From NCBI GenBank assembly GCA_024653385.1, contig JANLFZ010000258.1:1-6059 (forward strand): DNA of 6,059 nt, read 5' to 3'. Below the pieces are notes generated by a model, which made no database searches, was not told where the DNA came from, and worked only from the letters and a program-made list of their open reading frames with translations. Shown one piece after another: positions 5,431 through 6,059 of the stretch; position 1 is the stretch's first letter; every line of letters starts with the position of its first letter. This stretch comes from Thermoguttaceae bacterium (GTDB lineage Bacteria; Planctomycetota; Planctomycetia; Pirellulales; Thermoguttaceae). Made by a program: the position numbers and the translations under genes.

Positions 5431-6059
5431 CTATTCCGCCTGGAACCGCACCTGAAGCTCGATCGGCTTGCCGAACGGCACGCCCTGGCCCTCGGCATGT
5501 TTCCACTCGGGCGGCTGGGTGACGGCCGGTCGGGTCACGTCGGACGACGCGCGCCGGCCGTCGCCCAGCTCCAATTCGATCCAGAAGCGGCGGACCTTGA
5601 AGCAGTCCTGGCCGGGGTTCTCGATCGAGATCTGGTTCCACCGCCCGAGGGTCGCGATGGCCTTCTCGGGGATCGGCACGCTCGCCTCGGCCCAGACGCC
5701 CTTCTCTTCGTCGCCGCCGGCCTGCGGCAGGGCCCCCAAGGGAACGCCGTTGAGGCTGGCGTGGGAGACATACTGTCCGCCGTTCTGGAGGCCGATGCCT
5801 TCGAAGTGCAGCATCGCGTTCCTCGCCCTGCGGAGATCGGCCGTGGTGAGCCTGTCAAGGGGGTAGGGTCCCGGCACGCGCTGGAGTGCGACCGGCGTCT
5901 CGTGGAGCGTCGTCACCAAGGTGGGATGGAGGCTTTCCAGGCGCAGCTCGGACCAGGCGGCCCAGTCGCCCGAGGAGTTGTCGGCCGGGCCCACGTCGGC
6001 GATGAGCTTGATCCGCACCCGCTTGCCGGCCCAAGGCGAGAGGTCGGCCTCCAGGGGCG
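5431..6059 (-). CDS. Unrecognised protein, C-terminal 208 residues, probable beta-sandwich
   Basis: The frame is open from the right window edge to a TAG at 5431-5433, so the 5' end is missing. A GTG at 6018 could serve as an internal start, but the frame runs on through ADLSPWAGKRVRIK with good coding character and no stop, so it is treated as partial. The first visible part (LSPWAGKRVRIKLIADVGP, then DWAAWSELRLES) reads like the end of a jelly-roll or galactose-binding-like domain, where such strands precede a DWAAW-type motif. A second beta-rich part (about 110 residues) contains GGQYVSHASLNGVPLG, GVWAEASVPIP and WNQISIENPGQDCFKVRRFWIEL, and ends in QPPEW and a short tail. No catalytic motif is seen. 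It could be a secreted carbohydrate-active or carbohydrate-binding protein, but the function is not established. It converges on the glycosidase gene with 24 bases between their stop codons and no visible terminator hairpin. Confidence 0.75.
   Translation of the reverse strand, partial: PLEADLSPWAGKRVRIKLIADVGPADNSSGDWAAWSELRLESLHPTLVTTLHETPVALQRVPGPYPLDRLTTADLRRARNAMLHFEGIGLQNGGQYVSHASLNGVPLGALPQAGGDEEKGVWAEASVPIPEKAIATLGRWNQISIENPGQDCFKVRRFWIELELGDGRRASSDVTRPAVTQPPEWKHAEGQGVPFGKPIELQVRFQAE

Overview
The window looks like chromosomal DNA of a planctomycete, or less likely another member of the PVC group, probably an uncultured one. This is inferred from four things: high GC; an efflux adaptor whose wording closely resembles an adaptor family common in planctomycetes; an NPCBM module fused to a GH36 glycosidase; and an intergenic repeat of the kind that yields spurious 'NPKRQRG' peptides in planctomycete annotations. 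No database search was possible.

Layout, left to right. Positions 1-942 (minus) hold an exported transglutaminase-like protein with a visible Cys-His-Asp triad; its 3' end is cut by the window. Positions 979-2433 (minus) hold a complete HlyD/MacA-type membrane fusion protein, 36 bases upstream of the transglutaminase gene and probably in the same operon. Positions 2434-2886 form a divergent intergenic region. It contains a candidate promoter for the adaptor operon, a small hairpin, a large imperfect inverted repeat (2737-2821) and the planctomycete-type repeat core (2844-2868), which lies just before the ribosome binding site of the next gene. Positions 2887-5406 (plus) hold an 839-residue exported NPCBM-GH36 alpha-galactosidase-like enzyme with both catalytic aspartates in place. 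Positions 5431-6059 (minus) hold the C-terminal 208 residues of an unrecognised, probably beta-sandwich protein that converges on the glycosidase gene; its 5' end lies outside the window.

The two divergent units appear functionally separate. The minus-strand pair is envelope and export machinery (periplasmic adaptor plus secreted transglutaminase-like protein). The plus-strand gene is an extracytoplasmic glycosidase. The rightmost partial gene may also concern carbohydrate binding, but that is only suggested by its fold-like wording. No RNA gene, CRISPR array, phage gene or transposase is visible. The least explained part is the intergenic repeat block in front of the glycosidase gene.
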